A DNA stretch of 64,000 bases from Streptomyces macrolidinus (GTDB taxonomy: Bacteria > Actinomycetota > Actinomycetes > Streptomycetales > Streptomycetaceae). The stretch covers positions 99,817 through 163,816 of the forward strand of contig NZ_JAMWMR010000012.1 in NCBI RefSeq assembly GCF_023887685.1, written 5' to 3'. The position numbers and the translations under genes are program-made. Below are positions 27,635-36,336 of the stretch, piece after piece; positions within the stretch are counted from its first letter, which is position 1; each line of letters starts with the position of its first letter. The notes beneath the pieces are model-generated. The model made no database searches and had not been told where the DNA came from. It saw only the letters and a program-made list of their open reading frames with translations.

Positions 27635-28441
27635 TTGAACACTGCCACCGCGGCCACCGAGAGCTACTACGAACGCATAGACGAGCACCGTTACAAGCCC
27701 ACGCCCCACGCGGGTGGTGCCTGGGACACCGACGAGCAGCACTTCAGTCCGCTCGGTGGTCTCGTCACGCATGCGATCGAGCGTCATCTGGCCGCGCGCC
27801 CCGATCATGACCTGCTGCTGTCCCGGATCAGCTTCGACATCCTCGGCCGGCTCGCCCTCGACGAGTGCGAGATCCAGGTGGAGACCGTCCGGCCCGGCCG
27901 CACGATCGAGCTCCTCGAAGCCGTCGTCCGTATCGCCGACCGTCCGGTGGTGCGGGCGCGTGCCTGGTGCCTCGCCACCGTGGACACCGCGGCCATAGCG
28001 GGTGGTCCCGACGGCCGGCTCCCCTCTCCCGAGGGGCTCGACTCCTGGCGGATGCGCGATCTGTGGCCCGGTGGCTTCATCGCCTCCGTGGACGTCCGCC
28101 CCGTCATGCCGCCGCAGCCGGGGCGGGCGACGGCCTGGGTCACCACTCCTCTCGGGCTGGTCGCCGGGGAGGAGACCGGCCCGGTCGCGTCGTACGTCTC
28201 GCTGGTCGACACCGCCAACGGCATCGCCGTACGGCAGCCGCCCACGGCGTGGATGTTCCCCAACGTGGACCTGACGATCCACCTCCACCGTCGGCCCGAG
28301 GGCCGCTGGACCGGGCTCGACACCTCCGTCACCTTCGGTCCGACCGGCCAAGGGGTCACCAGCACCGTGCTGCACGACATCGCCGGTCCGCTGGGGCATG
28401 CCGAGCAGATCCTCACGGTCCGCCCGCTGCCGGGCGCCTGA
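27635..28441 (+). CDS. Thioesterase-family (double hotdog) protein
   Basis: I start this 268-residue protein at TTG 27635, six bases after GAGGAGAGG, because no ATG or GTG with a site exists and homology begins there. The sequence has two hotdog-like halves of the TesB/4HBT_3 kind: the first around HAGGAWDTDEQHFSPLGGLV, the second around AWMFPNVDLTIHLHRRPEGRW. Family members hydrolyse acyl-CoA or bind acyl chains. It follows the P450 on the same strand after 183 bases and a terminator, so it has its own promoter. Substrate unknown. Confidence 0.8.
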   Translation: MNTATAATESYYERIDEHRYKPTPHAGGAWDTDEQHFSPLGGLVTHAIERHLAARPDHDLLLSRISFDILGRLALDECEIQVETVRPGRTIELLEAVVRIADRPVVRARAWCLATVDTAAIAGGPDGRLPSPEGLDSWRMRDLWPGGFIASVDVRPVMPPQPGRATAWVTTPLGLVAGEETGPVASYVSLVDTANGIAVRQPPTAWMFPNVDLTIHLHRRPEGRWTGLDTSVTFGPTGQGVTSTVLHDIAGPLGHAEQILTVRPLPGA

Positions 28442-28520
28442 GCGGGCGGCCTCGGGGCCGAGGGGCAGTCGTGGAATGTTCAACCAACCCGTGGCGTTGT
28501 GCGGGCGAAGGAGGTCTCGA

Positions 28521-28868
28521 GTGGACACGACGTACTACGAGCACGGGACGCCCGCGGAGCGCTGGGAGCGGGCGCGGATGTTCTTCGACGCCAAGGACTA
28601 CTACGCCGCGGCGCGGGTCCTGGACGGGTTGGTCGACGAGGTGCCGGAGCAGACCGGGCCGCGGCTGCTGCTGGCACGGGCGTACTACCACTCGGCTCAA
28701 CTCCGGCGCGCAGAGGCCGAGTTGCGCACCATCGTGGAGCGTGACCCGGTGGAGCGGTACGCCCGGCTGATGCTGGGGCGCACGCTCGAGCGTCAGGGGC
28801 GCGGTGACGAGGCACGGCCGCATCTGCGGATCGCCTCGGCGCTCGCGGGTGAGGTCCCGCAGGAGTGA
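28521..28868 (+). CDS. Small TPR protein
   Basis: The 115-residue protein starts at GTG 28521 behind GAAGGAGG. It holds three TPR-like helical hairpins (ARMFFDAKDYYAAARVLDGL, ARAYYHSAQLRRAEAELRTI, ARLMLGRTLERQGRGDEARP). It has no signal peptide. It probably mediates protein contacts; the partner is unknown. Confidence 0.85.
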   Translation: MDTTYYEHGTPAERWERARMFFDAKDYYAAARVLDGLVDEVPEQTGPRLLLARAYYHSAQLRRAEAELRTIVERDPVERYARLMLGRTLERQGRGDEARPHLRIASALAGEVPQE

Positions 28869-28924
28869 CCCGCCGCGCGCGGCGGGTCGGCGGCGGCCCG
28901 TGTCCGACGGGGCGGGCACGGGCC
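28867..28924. terminator. Double hairpin terminator between convergent genes
   Basis: GACCCGCCGC at 28867-28876 pairs perfectly with 28879-28888, and GGCCCGTG at 28895-28902 pairs with CACGGGCC at 28917-28924. The first stem overlaps the TGA of the TPR gene. Confidence 0.8.
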
Positions 28925-28940
28925 GTCTTCGCGTACCCGG

Positions 28941-30371
28941 TCAGCCCCGGTAGGCCTCCAGCAGGCGCAGCCAGACCTCGCTGATCGTCGGGAACGAGGG
29001 CACCGCGTGCCACAGGCGGCTGATCGGGACCTCTCCGGCGACGGCGACCGACGCGGAGTGGATCAGTTCGCCGACGCCGGGGCCGACGAAGGTGACGCCC
29101 AGCAGGGTCTCACTGTCGAGGTCGACGACCATGCGGGCGCGGCCTCGATAGCCGTCGGCGTACAGGTTCGCGCCCGCCGCCGACGACAGATCGACGTCCA
29201 CCGCGCGGACCCGGCGGCCCGCCCGTTCCGCCTCGGCGAGGGAGAGTCCGGCGGAGGCGGCCTCCGGGTCGGTGAAGACGACCTGGGGCAGGGCGGCGTG
29301 GTCGGCGGTCGCCGCGTGGGCGCCCCAGGCGTCCGTCTCCAGCAGCGGCACCTGTGCGGCACGGGCCGCGATGACCGAGCCCGCGATCCGCGCCTGGTAC
29401 TTGCCCTGGTGGGTGAGGAGCGCGCGGTGGTTGACGTCGCCGACCGCGTAGAGCCAATCGCTGCCCGTCACCCGCAGGGTGTCGTCGACCGTCAGCCAGG
29501 AACCGGGTTCCAGGCCGACGGTGTCGAGGCCGATGTCCTCGGTGCGGGGTGTCCGGCCGGTGGCGAAGAGGATCTCGTCGGCCTCCAGACGGTCGCCCGT
29601 GTCCGTGACGACCACGACGGTGTCCCCCTCGCGCCGGACCGACTCGACGGAGGTGCCCGTACGGACGTCGGCACCGGCCTCGGTGAGCGCCTCGGTGACC
29701 AGTTCCCCGGCGAAGGGTTCCATGCGGGTCAGCAGGCCCTTGCCGCGGACGAGCACGGTGACCCGGGAGCCGAGGGCCCGCCAGGCGGTGGCCATCTCGG
29801 CCGCGACCACACCGCCACCGACGACGATCAGCCGCTCGGGGACGTACTTCTCGCTGGTCGCCTCGCGGCTCGTCCAGGGCCTGACCTCGGCGAGCCCCGG
29901 CAGGTCGGGCAACTGCGCGCCGCTGCCGGTGCACACGGCCACCGCGTGCCGGGCGGTGAGGACGTGGTCCTCGCCTCCGGGGCCGGTCACCGTGACCCTG
30001 CGCGGCCCGGCCAGCCGCCCGTGGCCCCGGTACAGGTCGGCGCCGATGCCGTCCAGCCAGGCGACCTGGCCGTCGTCCTGCCAGCCGGAGACCATGGCGT
30101 CGCGGTGGGCGAGGACCGCGGGCACGTCGAGGGAACCACCCGCCGCCTGGCCGACGCCCGGGACACGGCGGGCGTCCGCGCGGGCGATGACCGGGCGCAG
30201 CAGGGCCTTGCTGGGGATGCAGGCCCAGTACGAACACTCGCCGCCGACCAGTTCACTCTCCACGATCGCGGTGGACAGTCCGGCCGCACGGGTGCGGTCC
30301 GCGACGTTCTCCCCCACGGGCCCGGCACCGAGCACCACGACGTCGTAAGCGATGGGATCCGTTTCCGTCAT
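28941..30371 (-). CDS. Pyridine nucleotide-disulfide oxidoreductase (dihydrolipoamide dehydrogenase-like)
   Basis: The 476-residue flavoprotein has VVVLGAGPVGENVA (FAD), the redox-active pair in GGECSYWACIPSKAL (Cys-x4-Cys, near residue 45), a central NAD(P) motif VVGGGVVAAEMA and the C-terminal His-Glu dyad in HAVPSFPTISEVW. It belongs with dihydrolipoamide dehydrogenase, mercuric reductase and related enzymes. No metal-binding N-terminal domain is present, so mercury reduction is unlikely. It diverges from a thioredoxin gene, so a thiol-redox role is plausible. The ribosome site is weak. Confidence 0.88.
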   Translation of the reverse strand: MTETDPIAYDVVVLGAGPVGENVADRTRAAGLSTAIVESELVGGECSYWACIPSKALLRPVIARADARRVPGVGQAAGGSLDVPAVLAHRDAMVSGWQDDGQVAWLDGIGADLYRGHGRLAGPRRVTVTGPGGEDHVLTARHAVAVCTGSGAQLPDLPGLAEVRPWTSREATSEKYVPERLIVVGGGVVAAEMATAWRALGSRVTVLVRGKGLLTRMEPFAGELVTEALTEAGADVRTGTSVESVRREGDTVVVVTDTGDRLEADEILFATGRTPRTEDIGLDTVGLEPGSWLTVDDTLRVTGSDWLYAVGDVNHRALLTHQGKYQARIAGSVIAARAAQVPLLETDAWGAHAATADHAALPQVVFTDPEAASAGLSLAEAERAGRRVRAVDVDLSSAAGANLYADGYRGRARMVVDLDSETLLGVTFVGPGVGELIHSASVAVAGEVPISRLWHAVPSFPTISEVWLRLLEAYRG

Positions 30372-30421
30372 GGGGCCAGTCTGGAGGGTGGTGTGCGCGG
30401 TGGCCACACGGGTACACGCGC

Positions 30422-30448
30422 GGAATACATGGACGCGGCGTCGGTGTT
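30422..30448 (+). promoter_or_regulatory. Sigma-R-like promoter of thioredoxin gene
   Basis: GGAAT at 30422-30426 and GTT at 30446-30448 are 19 bases apart, matching the Streptomyces sigma-R consensus (GGAAT, 18-19 bases, GTT). The pair ends 40 bases before the thioredoxin ATG. Sigma-R controls the disulfide-stress regulon, which includes thioredoxin genes, so site and gene agree. Confidence 0.75.
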
Positions 30449-30488
30449 GACGAAGCGAACCGAACACCAGGAAGCAGGGATACACACC

Positions 30489-30875
<387 letters not shown>

Positions 30876-30889
30876 CCTCGGGCCCCGGG

Positions 30890-30913
30890 GGGCGGTCAGG
30901 GCGCTGACCGCCC
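30890..30913. terminator. Hairpin terminator after thioredoxin
   Basis: GGGCGGTCAG at 30890-30899 pairs perfectly with CTGACCGCCC at 30904-30913 around a GGCG loop, 14 bases past the thioredoxin stop and upstream of the convergent GPP34 stop. Confidence 0.85.
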
Positions 30914-30948
30914 ACTCCTTCTCAGGGCCCCTCGCCGGACGTTGTTCC

Positions 30949-31554
30949 TCAGGGCCCTCTCCATACGTTGTCGAAGGCCGCCTTCTCCACGGCGCGCCGC
31001 TGTCGTACGGCGGTCAGTTCCGTCACCGCGTCGTCGACGGCGGCCAGTACGGTCGGCGTCGCCGCGCCGGTCTCCTCCGGGAGTTCGCCGGCCGGTGTCT
31101 CGCGGATCCCCACGGCCGTCGCCAGGGCGGCGAGTACGGGCTCCTGCGCGGCCCAGCGGTCCGCCGCCTCGCGCCGGGCGAGCGAGTCGGCCAGCGCCGC
31201 CTCCCCGGTCCAGGACGGCAGCCAGCGGCGCTGCGGCCGGGTGAGCAGGCCCTCCTCCTCGAATCCGGCCAGGTAGGTGGCGGACAGGCCGCGGCCCCGG
31301 CGCCACAGCCAGTCCTCGACCGACTCGTACGGCGGCTGCCGCACGAGCGAGGACCCGGCCTGCGCCAGCAGGCGGTCGTCCGTCACGGGCGGATCGCTCG
31401 GCACGATGAGGTCTCCGTCCAGGAGGAGGGCCCGGACGTCCATGAGGTCGATCAGCTCGGCTCCCGCGAGCGCGAGCGACAGGTCGCCCTGTTCCACGGG
31501 ACGGCGGGGAGCGGCGTCGAGGGCGACGATCAACAGGTCCCGTGCGGTGGTCAT
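30949..31554 (-). CDS. GPP34 (GOLPH3/Vps74-like) family protein
   Basis: The 201-residue protein is all-helical with the family's opening (ARDLLIVALDA, LSLALAGAELIDLM) and the WRRGRGL segment. In eukaryotes the GPP34 fold binds phosphatidylinositol-4-phosphate; Streptomyces carry many paralogues of unknown role. No membrane segment is seen. Confidence 0.85.
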   Translation of the reverse strand: MTTARDLLIVALDAAPRRPVEQGDLSLALAGAELIDLMDVRALLLDGDLIVPSDPPVTDDRLLAQAGSSLVRQPPYESVEDWLWRRGRGLSATYLAGFEEEGLLTRPQRRWLPSWTGEAALADSLARREAADRWAAQEPVLAALATAVGIRETPAGELPEETGAATPTVLAAVDDAVTELTAVRQRRAVEKAAFDNVWRGP

Positions 31555-31770
31555 ACCTGGCCCCCTGTCGACGGCATCAGTGGCAGGTCCATGGCTGAGC
31601 AGGTCCGAAGCCGATCCGGTCCCTGGCAGAGCGGACGCCTACGGCGACAGTAGCGCGGCCCTTCTCTCCTGTCCCGGCCGTCCTGTCCGGCCGTCGTCCG
31701 CCACCAGATGCACCCCGGGCACGGGACCGCGATTCTGGAGGCAGGGGGCAGACCCACCAAGGAGGACATG

Positions 31771-31959
31771 ATGTCTGTGATGGACAAGCTCAGGCATCTG
31801 CTGAAGGGCCACGAGGAACAGGAGAGCAGGGGCATCGACAAGGGCGGCGACTACATCGACGACAGGACCCAGGGCAGGTACTCGGATCAGATCGACCAGG
31901 GCGAGCAGACGGCCCAGGACCGGATGCGGTCGCAGCAGGACGACACCCCGCCCCAGTAG
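31771..31959 (+). CDS. MT0933-like antitoxin-type small protein
   Basis: The 62-residue acidic, hydrophilic protein (MSVMDKLRHLLKGHEEQ at the start, then Gln/Asp-rich) resembles the MT0933-like antitoxin family. The second ATG of an ATGATG pair is used, five bases after GGAGG. No standard partner toxin of that family (SRPBCC type) is next to it; the next gene on the strand is PemK-like. Antitoxin function is a family label and is not shown here. Confidence 0.7.
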   Translation: MSVMDKLRHLLKGHEEQESRGIDKGGDYIDDRTQGRYSDQIDQGEQTAQDRMRSQQDDTPPQ

Positions 31960-32103
31960 ACCCGAACCCGGGCAGCACGGATCGGGCACCGGTCGTCGTC
32001 TCGGCAACGGCCGTGCCCGCGGGGCGGGTTGACGCCGCTGTCGTCGTACGGCACGCCGACCCGGTCTTCGCGATGCGCGGGCGAGGCTCTACCGTGGAGC
32101 CGC

Positions 32104-32550
32104 GTGACTGCCTTTACCGATGAAGACATCCCCGGCCGCTACGGCTCGTCCGCGACCACCGAGGCCGACCCGCGGGACGTGGGCCGCGTACGGACCGAGT
32201 ACTCCCCCTCGCACGACGGCGATCCCGACCCCGGTGAGATCGTGTGGACCTGGGTGCCGTTCGAGGAGAACGACGGGCGCGGCAAGGACCGTCCGGTGCT
32301 CGTGGTCGCCCGGGAGGCCGCCGGGACGCTGCTCGCCGTGCAGTTGACCAGCAAGCGGCATGACGGCGAGCGGGACTACGTGCCGATCGGCAGTGGGCCC
32401 TGGGACCGGACGGGGCGCGACTCCTGGGTGGACGTCGACCGCGTACTGCGTCTGCACGACGGCGGTATGCGGCGGGAGGCGTGCGCCCTGGACCGGATGC
32501 GGTTCGACCTCGTGCGGCAGCGGCTGCGGGAGCGGTACGGCTGGAACTGA
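32104..32550 (+). CDS. PemK/MazF-family protein
   Basis: The 148-residue protein starts at GTG 32104. The core (about 55-148) has the PemK/MazF opening strand (PGEIVWTWVPFEENDGRGKDR) followed by PVLVVAREA and a VDVDRV strand. MazF toxins cleave mRNA. The N-terminal 50 residues are extra, and the usual MazE-type antitoxin is absent; the closest small gene is the MT0933-like peptide 144 bases upstream. Whether it is toxic is unknown. Confidence 0.75.
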   Translation: MTAFTDEDIPGRYGSSATTEADPRDVGRVRTEYSPSHDGDPDPGEIVWTWVPFEENDGRGKDRPVLVVAREAAGTLLAVQLTSKRHDGERDYVPIGSGPWDRTGRDSWVDVDRVLRLHDGGMRREACALDRMRFDLVRQRLRERYGWN

Positions 32551-32590
32551 GGCCTGAGGTCCGAGGCCTGAGGTCTGAGGCCTCAGGTCC
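32549..32590. repeat. Three tandem 14-bp units at the PemK-like stop codon
   Basis: GAGGCCTGAGGTCC is repeated three times from 32549, 32563 and 32577 with one change in each later unit, plus a 4-base remnant. The first unit begins inside the TGA stop codon. Confidence 0.9.
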
Positions 32591-32603
32591 GAGGACGGTC
32601 GGG

Positions 32604-32635
32604 GTTCAGCCGGGTATCGGTTCAGCCGGGTATCG
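32604..32635. repeat. 16-bp tandem duplication across the PARG stop codon
   Basis: GTTCAGCCGGGTATCG is present twice, identical, at 32604-32619 and 32620-32635. The functional stop (TCA on the plus strand, 32622-32624) is in the second copy, so the first copy holds a duplicated stop. Confidence 0.9.
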
Positions 32636-33470
32636 ACGCGCCCACCTTGGCGAATACGCGTTCGAACGCGGCGCGTGTCGTCGTCCCTCGCGTGCGGTCC
32701 AGGACGGCGAAGACGACCTCCTCGAAGCAGCCCTCGAACCGTCCCCCGACCAGCAGTTCATGGAACGCCCCGGCCACCTGCGCCGGGTCGTTCCGGAACA
32801 CGCCGCAGCCCCAGGCGCCGAGCACCAGCCGTCCGTAGCCACAGGCAGCCGCTGTCTCCAGGACGCGTTCGGCGCGGGCCGCGAGGGTGCGCGGCACTTC
32901 TGCCACACGGTCCGGTCTCTTCTGCCGTACGACGCCCGCGTTCGGTGCCGCGGCGGTCAGGAAGCCGACCTCGTACGGCGTGTCGAGCAGGTTCCCGCGG
33001 TCGTCGCGGAAGACGGGGACGGCGGGTGAATGGATGACACGGTCCGTGTAGAACGGGTCGCGGTGCTCGCGGTGGTGGTCGTAGAACTCCCGCGCCTCAC
33101 GGACGCACGCGTACAGCGCGGAGGCCCGGCACAGGGCCTCCTCCTGCGCCTGCGCCCCGTTGAGGAAGCCGCCGCCGGGGTTGCGAGCGGAGGCGAAGTT
33201 CAGCACGGCCACCGGATCACTCGATCGGGTGACGAGGCGGTGGGCCGCTTCCAGACTGCTCTCCCCGGTGACCTCGAAGGCCGTGACGACCGCGGTCCGC
33301 GGCCCGATCCGCGGCACGGGGACCGGGCCCGGCCCGAACATCCGAGTGCCCGCGCGGGCGGCCTCGACCGCCGCCGCGAGAGGCACCGTACGCCCGTCGG
33401 ACCTGCGGTAGCCGCCCGCCTCGACGATCTCCTGTGTCTGCTGTGCGATCCCGCGCAGGCGTGCGCTCAC
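32622..33470 (-). CDS. Bacterial-type poly(ADP-ribose) glycohydrolase (TIGR02452 family)
   Basis: The 282-residue protein starts at GTG 33468-33470. It has a macro-domain fold and the PARG signature: GGG followed by seven residues and QEE (NPGGGFLNGAQAQEEAL, near residue 108), whose second Glu is catalytic in known PARGs. It also has FASARNPGGG and the late GAWGCGVFRNDP loop. PARGs hydrolyse ADP-ribose chains. No ADP-ribosyltransferase is nearby. It converges with the PemK-like gene. Confidence 0.85.
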   Translation of the reverse strand: MSARLRGIAQQTQEIVEAGGYRRSDGRTVPLAAAVEAARAGTRMFGPGPVPVPRIGPRTAVVTAFEVTGESSLEAAHRLVTRSSDPVAVLNFASARNPGGGFLNGAQAQEEALCRASALYACVREAREFYDHHREHRDPFYTDRVIHSPAVPVFRDDRGNLLDTPYEVGFLTAAAPNAGVVRQKRPDRVAEVPRTLAARAERVLETAAACGYGRLVLGAWGCGVFRNDPAQVAGAFHELLVGGRFEGCFEEVVFAVLDRTRGTTTRAAFERVFAKVGASIPG

Positions 33471-33748
33471 GGCGCCACCCCCGTGGGCGCCGTGAGGCCG
33501 CCGTGCGCGACCTCCCCCATCGTGCTCATGCACGCATGGTGAGCGATGCTGGTCCTGCGTCGCAACGGAGTTTCCCCGTCCGGTGACCGCCGTTCCGGGA
33601 CCGGCTGAACAGCGGCCGGGTCGCTGGGAACGCACACTGCGCACCCTTGTCGGATTCCGTACGAGGGCCTTGGGTGGACGGGCGACACCGGCCCGGCGCA
33701 TCCGACCGCGGGTCGGCGACATCGTGGAATCTCAGGAGGATCCCTGAC

Positions 33749-35023
33749 ATGTCCGATGCGGTGAGTGACAGTACGGAGTCCCGCTCCGCCGTCACCGAGG
33801 CCGAGGTGGAGGCGCTGATCCACGGCATCTGTTTCAAGACCGGACCGCCCCGCCGACTCGGTGTCGAAGTGGAGTGGTTCGTCCATGAGCTGCGTGACCC
33901 GCGGCTCCCGGTCCCGTCCGAACGTCTCGAAGCGGCCTACACGGCGCTGCGGACCCTGCCCCTGAGTTCGGCGCTCACGATCGAACCCGGCGGCCAGTTG
34001 GAGCTGAGTTCCGCTCCGGCCGCCTCCCTGATGGAGTGCGTCGGGTCCGTCTCCGCCGACCTCGACGCCGTCCGCACCCTGCTCCGCACCGCGGGGCTCG
34101 GTCTCAGCGGCTACGGCCACGATCCCTGGAACCCCCCGCGCCGCTACCTTCGCGAGCCGCGCTACGACGCCATGGAGAGCTACCTCGACCGCACCGGTCC
34201 CGAGGGCCGGTGCATGATGTGCTCCTCCGCCTCCGTCCAGGTCTGTCTGGACGCGGGATACGAGGAGCCGGGGCCGCTCGGGTACGGGCGGCGCTGGTGG
34301 CTGGCACACCATCTGGGCGCGGTGCTGGTCGCCGCGTTCGCCAACTCCCCCGTGGCCCGGGGCCTCCCGACGGGCTGGCGCTCGACACGGCAGTCCCTGT
34401 GGGCGGCCATGGAACCGGGGCGCTCCTGCGCGCCGCGCATGAACGGCGACCCACGCGGCTCCTGGGCCCGGCATGTGCTGGACGCACCGGTGATGTGCGT
34501 CCGGGCCGAGAGCGGGCCGTGGCGGGTGCCGGAGGGCATGACCTTCCGGGCCTGGACCCGCTCCGCCCGCCCTCCGGGCCGCGGCGACCTGGACTACCAC
34601 CTGACGACCCTGTTCCCGCCCGTCCGGCCCCGCGGCCATCTCGAACTCCGTATGATCGACGCCCAGCCGGGCGACGACGGATGGGTCGTGCCGCTCGCCG
34701 TGACGGCCGCGCTCTTCGACGACCCCGAGGCGGCCGAGACCGCCTACCGGGCGGTCAAACGCCTTGCGGAGCGGGCCGCTTCACAGCCTCCCCCGGGCAA
34801 TCCGCTGTGGGTCGCCGCCGCGCGCGACGGCCTGACCGACCCCGAGCTGCACGAGGTCGCCGCCCTCTGCTTCACCGCCGCGATCGAGGCGCTGCCCCGG
34901 CTCGGCGCGACCGGTGAAGTCCTTGGCGCCGTCCTGGAGTTCACCGACCGCTATGTGGCCCGGGGCCGCTGCCCCGCCGACGATCTGCTGCCCAGGGTCT
35001 ACGGGAAGGACATCCGCACATGA
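33749..35023 (+). CDS. egtA: Glutamate-cysteine ligase EgtA (ergothioneine biosynthesis)
   Basis: The 424-residue enzyme makes gamma-glutamylcysteine, the sulfur donor for ergothioneine. The GCS fold is shown by LGVEVEWFV, IEPGGQLELSSAPA, and HLELRMIDAQPGDD. The ATG at 33749 follows AGGAGGA. It is first in egtABCD and its last four bases overlap egtB (ATGA). In mycothiol-producing actinomycetes this ligase serves ergothioneine, which protects against oxidants. Confidence 0.93.
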   Translation: MSDAVSDSTESRSAVTEAEVEALIHGICFKTGPPRRLGVEVEWFVHELRDPRLPVPSERLEAAYTALRTLPLSSALTIEPGGQLELSSAPAASLMECVGSVSADLDAVRTLLRTAGLGLSGYGHDPWNPPRRYLREPRYDAMESYLDRTGPEGRCMMCSSASVQVCLDAGYEEPGPLGYGRRWWLAHHLGAVLVAAFANSPVARGLPTGWRSTRQSLWAAMEPGRSCAPRMNGDPRGSWARHVLDAPVMCVRAESGPWRVPEGMTFRAWTRSARPPGRGDLDYHLTTLFPPVRPRGHLELRMIDAQPGDDGWVVPLAVTAALFDDPEAAETAYRAVKRLAERAASQPPPGNPLWVAAARDGLTDPELHEVAALCFTAAIEALPRLGATGEVLGAVLEFTDRYVARGRCPADDLLPRVYGKDIRT

Positions 35024-36336
35024 CCGACGAGACGTCGCCGTTCGACCCGGACGCCCTGCGCGAGCGGGCCCTGGACGCGCTCACCACGGCCCGTGCCCGC
35101 ACCGCGCTGCTGACCACCTGCGTCGACGAACCCGATCTCGTGGCCCAGCACTCGCCGTTGATGTCACCGCTGGTCTGGGACCTCGCGCACATCGGCAACC
35201 AGGAGGAGCTGTGGCTGCTGCGCACGGTCGCGGGGCGGGCGGCGATGCGGCCCGAGATCGACGGACTGTACGACGCCTTCGAGCATCCGCGCGCCGAGCG
35301 GCCCTCCCTGCCGCTGCTGCCGCCCGACGAAGCCCGCCGCTACGCGGCCGAGGTGCGCGGCCGTGCCCTGGACGTGCTGGAGAGCACACCGCTCCAGGGG
35401 CGGCGGCTGACGGAGGCGGGGTTCGCCTTCGGCATGATCGCCCAGCACGAACAGCAGCACGACGAGACGATGTTGATCACCCATCAGCTTCGCAAGGGGC
35501 CGCAGGTGCTCACCGCGCCGGACCCCGCGCCCGCGCCCGCGTACTCCGGCCCGGCCGAAGTCCTCGTGCCCGGCGGCCCGTTCACCATGGGCACCTCCAC
35601 CGAGCCCTGGGCGCTGGACAACGAACGCCCCGCGCACCAGCGCGCGGTCCCGGCCTTCCACATCGACACCACCCCCGTGACGAACGCCGCCTACCAGGCC
35701 TTCATCGAGGACGGGGGCTACGACGACGCACGCTGGTGGACCCCGGAGGGCTGGGACCATGTCCGCGCGCACGGCCTTCGGGCACCGCTGTTCTGGCGCC
35801 GCGAGGGCGCACAGTGGCTGCGGCGACGGTTCGGCGTCACCGAGGTCGTACCGCCCGATGAGCCGGTGCTGCACGTGTGTTGGTACGAGGCGGACGCGTA
35901 TGCGCGCTGGGCGGGGCGTCGGCTGCCCACCGAGGCCGAGTGGGAGAAGGCGGCCCGCCACGACCCGGAGACGGGCCGCTCCCGACGCTACCCCTGGGGC
36001 GACGCCGACCCGACGCCCGAGCACGCCAACCTCGGTCAGCGGCATCTGCGCCCCGCGCCCGCAGGAAGTTACCCGGCCGGGGAATCACCGCTGGGGGCGC
36101 GGCAGTTGATGGGTGACGTGTGGGAGTGGACAGCGAGCGACCTGTTGCCGTACCCGGGGTTCACCGCCTTTCCGTACAAGGAGTACTCCGAGGTGTTCTT
36201 CGGGCCGGAGTACAAGGTGCTGCGGGGCGGTTCGTTCGCCGTGGACCCGGTGGCCTGCCGGGGCACGTTCCGTAACTGGGACTATCCGGTCCGGCGGCAG
36301 ATCTTCTCCGGATTCCGAACGGCACGGGACGCCTGA
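35020..36336 (+). CDS. egtB: Iron-dependent sulfoxide synthase EgtB
   Basis: The 438-residue enzyme joins gamma-glutamylcysteine to hercynine with O2. The N-terminal DinB-like half carries the iron ligands: His57 (DLAHIGNQEE) and His143/His147 in HEQQHDE (HX3HXE, 143-149). The C-terminal FGE-sulfatase half (about 180-435) has GGPFTMG, RLPTEAEWEKAAR, MGDVWEWTASD and a final RNWDYPVRRQIFSGFR. Its stop overlaps the egtC start (TGATG). Confidence 0.96.
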   Translation: MTDETSPFDPDALRERALDALTTARARTALLTTCVDEPDLVAQHSPLMSPLVWDLAHIGNQEELWLLRTVAGRAAMRPEIDGLYDAFEHPRAERPSLPLLPPDEARRYAAEVRGRALDVLESTPLQGRRLTEAGFAFGMIAQHEQQHDETMLITHQLRKGPQVLTAPDPAPAPAYSGPAEVLVPGGPFTMGTSTEPWALDNERPAHQRAVPAFHIDTTPVTNAAYQAFIEDGGYDDARWWTPEGWDHVRAHGLRAPLFWRREGAQWLRRRFGVTEVVPPDEPVLHVCWYEADAYARWAGRRLPTEAEWEKAARHDPETGRSRRYPWGDADPTPEHANLGQRHLRPAPAGSYPAGESPLGARQLMGDVWEWTASDLLPYPGFTAFPYKEYSEVFFGPEYKVLRGGSFAVDPVACRGTFRNWDYPVRRQIFSGFRTARDA

